Positions 6,119 through 8,862 of a DNA stretch of 8,862 nucleotides are shown here, piece after piece. Location of the stretch: the NCBI GenBank assembly GCA_964650405.1, contig CAZYTO010000250.1, forward strand, positions 1-8,862. The letters are read 5' to 3'. The position numbers and the translations under genes are program-made. Source of the DNA: CAZYTO01 sp964650405 (GTDB lineage Bacteria; Acidobacteriota; Thermoanaerobaculia; Gp7-AA8). The notes beneath the pieces were generated by a model. That model was not told where the DNA came from, ran no database searches, and worked only from the letters and a program-made list of their open reading frames with translations. Within the stretch, counting starts at the first letter, position 1, and the number at the start of each line of letters is the position of its first letter.

Positions 6119-6376
6119 ATGCAGAGGCAACTGGTGCAGGTCATCTCCGCCGAGTACGTCAAGAACTACGAGATTTCGGTGCGCTTCAACGATGGTGTTC
6201 ATAAGACCGTGGACTTCTCCCTTTGGCTGACCGGCGAGGTTTTCAAGCCTCTGGTCAAGAAAAGTGAATTCAAGCGGTTCTTTGTTTCGGGTGGAACGGT
6301 CTGTTGGCCGAACGGAGCGGACGTAGCTCCTGAAACGCTTCATGCAAGCAAAGACGTCGCGTCCACCGCCGTGTGA
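6119..6376 (+). CDS. DUF2442 domain protein
   Basis: An 85-residue protein starting at ATG 6119, ten bases after the DUF4160 stop, with GAGAG as a modest ribosome binding site. An upstream in-frame start at 6083 would overlap DUF4160 and adds residues outside the family. It shows the DUF2442 pattern: a strand YEISVRFNDGVHKTVDFS, then FKPLVKKSEFKRFFV, and the signature WPNGADVAPETLH (about 61-73). Function unknown. It forms a two-gene unit with DUF4160 and is probably its partner. The gene converges on the methylmalonyl-CoA mutase gene with only 25 bases between the stop codons. Confidence 0.88.
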   Translation: MQRQLVQVISAEYVKNYEISVRFNDGVHKTVDFSLWLTGEVFKPLVKKSEFKRFFVSGGTVCWPNGADVAPETLHASKDVASTAV

Positions 6377-6401
6377 TCTAGCCCGCCTCCGCTCGCCGGT
6401 T

Positions 6402-7952
<1,551 letters not shown>

Positions 7953-7972
7953 CGCGACGTAAGACTACTTCG

Positions 7973-8123
7973 GATCGCTGGTCGCTGATCGCTGATCGCG
8001 GCTCGCCGGTCGAGGAGACGGCGCGGCACCCCCGCGACCCGCGACCCCCGAACAGCGACCAGCGACCCGCGAACAGCGGCCAGCGACCCGCGAACAGCGG
8101 CCAGCGATCAGCGACCAGCGAAA
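7973..8123. repeat. Inverted array of heptamer repeats between mutase and DUF4388 genes
   Basis: Six heptamers related to GGTCGCT/GATCGCT run from 7973 to 8014. Thirteen heptamers of the complementary type (AGCGACC, CGCGAAC, AGCGGCC, AGCGATC) run from 8033 to 8123 in unbroken 7-base phase. Within the right half, three 21-base units (8049-8069, 8070-8090 and 8091-8111) form a higher-order tandem repeat. The outer ends are a perfect 20-base inverted repeat (7975-7994 with 8102-8121), and looser pairing continues inward. The array fills the divergent gap. Its right end covers the -35 position of the DUF4388 promoter candidate. Confidence 0.85.
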
Positions 8124-8132
8124 AGGGGCAGC

Positions 8133-8138
8133 TATAAT
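8133..8138 (+). promoter_or_regulatory. Perfect TATAAT -10 box just before the DUF4388 start codon
   Basis: TATAAT at 8133-8138 ends 12 bases before ATG 8151. Transcription would begin about 8144-8147, leaving a leader of only a few bases, and no Shine-Dalgarno sequence is present. No -35 hexamer is found; that position (about 8110-8115) lies inside the heptamer array. Near-leaderless transcription is suggested. Confidence 0.5.
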
Positions 8139-8150
8139 CCCAATCCTTTC

Positions 8151-8862
8151 ATGGCCGTCAGCGGAACCCTCAAATCCATGTCTCCGGGCGACTTGCTTCA
8201 GTGGCTCAGCCTGGGGCAGAAGACGGGTACGCTCCTGCTCCGGAACAAGGCCGTGGAGAAGAAGATCTTCTTCCGGAACGGCCGGGTGATCTCCTCCGCC
8301 TCCAACGACCCCCGCGAGTACCTCGGCCAGTTCCTCATGAGCCACGGCTACATCACCGAGCAGGAGCTGATGAAGGCCATGGAGGTGCAGCAGCAGTCGA
8401 AGATCCTCCTCGGCAAGATCCTGGTGATGATCGACGTCATCAACGAACCGGACCTCAACCGGCTGATGCGGCTGAAGGCGGAAGAGGGGATCTACGACAT
8501 CTTCCTCTGGCGGGAGGGAGAGTTCCAGTTCGTGGACGACGAGCTGCCGACCATGGAGATGATCCCGCTGCAGGTCGACGTGACGGGCATCATCATGGAA
8601 GGAACGCGCCGCGTCGACGAGTGGCTGCGCATTCGCGAGATCATCCCCAACGAGACGCTCATCCCCTCCATCGTCAAGTCCATTCCCGCCGACCAGCTCG
8701 AGCTCGACGAAGTGCAGTTGACCATCATCGCCGCCATCGACGGGCGGCGGTCGCTGGCGGAGCTGGTCCCGGAGACCCGCTCCGCCGCCTTCACGGTCGT
8801 CTCGACCGTGCACAGCCTGGTGCGGGAGGGCTTCGTCCGCCTGATCGACCCCGACTCGCAGC
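8151..8862 (+). CDS. DUF4388 domain protein (3' end missing)
   Basis: The frame is open from ATG 8151 to the window edge (237 codons, no stop), so the C-terminus is missing. Residues 1-60 match the DUF4388 (PatA N-terminal-like) start: GTLKSMSPGDLLQWLSLGQK, then TGTLLLR, KKIFFRNGRVISSASNDP and REYLGQFL. Residues about 58-101 (LGQFLMSHGYITEQELMKAM to DVINEPDL) resemble the helical repeat found in the N-terminal domain of type II secretion/type IV pilus ATPases. Residues about 110-150 complete the domain. Residues about 185-233 look like a winged-helix-type module (VQLTIIAAIDGRRSLAELV, then VSTVHSLVREGFVRLI). DUF4388 proteins are often linked to signalling, gliding motility or polarity; the exact role here is unknown. 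The gene is divergent from the mutase and separated from it by the heptamer array. Confidence 0.88.
   Translation, partial: MAVSGTLKSMSPGDLLQWLSLGQKTGTLLLRNKAVEKKIFFRNGRVISSASNDPREYLGQFLMSHGYITEQELMKAMEVQQQSKILLGKILVMIDVINEPDLNRLMRLKAEEGIYDIFLWREGEFQFVDDELPTMEMIPLQVDVTGIIMEGTRRVDEWLRIREIIPNETLIPSIVKSIPADQLELDEVQLTIIAAIDGRRSLAELVPETRSAAFTVVSTVHSLVREGFVRLIDPDSQ

Noticed and set aside
7973..8123. CRISPR array
   Set aside because: The units are only 7 or 21 bases, contiguous, with no unique spacers, and no cas gene is present.
7965..8813. 282-residue minus-strand frame across the DUF4388 gene and the heptamer array
   Set aside because: Its tail is only the heptamer array translated, and the rest mirrors the recognisable DUF4388 frame.

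Overview
The window is G+C-rich chromosomal DNA from a bacterium. Genes sit on both strands, many lack a clear Shine-Dalgarno sequence, and the gaps between genes carry GC-rich hairpins. No ribosomal gene allows a firm placement. The mix (ChvG/ChvI-like two-component system, split methylmalonyl-CoA mutase, secreted HYR-domain protein, DUF4388 protein) would suit an Acidobacteriota or a deltaproteobacterial/myxococcal-type genome. This is inference, and the taxonomy stays open.

Layout from left to right: (1) 1-468, the 3' part of an OmpR/PhoB-type response regulator, cut by the window edge. (2) 470-633, a short element bounded by long imperfect inverted repeats, lying exactly between regulator and kinase. 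(3) 637-2172, a membrane histidine kinase; with the regulator it forms a ChvI/ChvG-like two-component operon. (4) 2347-2625 (+) and 2516-2944 (-), two small ribbon-helix-helix-like proteins that are paralogues of each other, placed tail to tail with overlapping 3' ends. (5) 3016-3092, nested hairpins, then 3097-3891 (-), a fatty acid hydroxylase/sterol desaturase superfamily membrane enzyme. (6) A divergent intergenic region with a CRP/FNR-like dyad, then 4073-5728 (+), a secreted multi-domain IPT/TIG plus HYR-repeat protein, followed by another nested hairpin. (7) 5848-6376 (+), a DUF4160-DUF2442 gene pair. (8) 6402-7952 (-), the catalytic subunit of methylmalonyl-CoA mutase without its cobalamin-binding partner. 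(9) 7973-8123, an inverted array of heptamer repeats, followed by a perfect TATAAT and a DUF4388 gene (8151 to the window end).

Little in the window forms one pathway. The regulator and kinase clearly work together, and the DUF4160/DUF2442 pair probably does. The RHH pair may regulate itself or each other. The desaturase, HYR protein, mutase and DUF4388 protein look like independent transcription units. The strongest unusual signals are the inverted-repeat element inside the two-component operon, whose removal would join a GTG start overlapping the regulator in frame to the kinase; a receiver domain that has lost its conserved Thr/Ser and Lys; the convergent paralogous RHH pair; and the heptamer array abutting a near-leaderless promoter.
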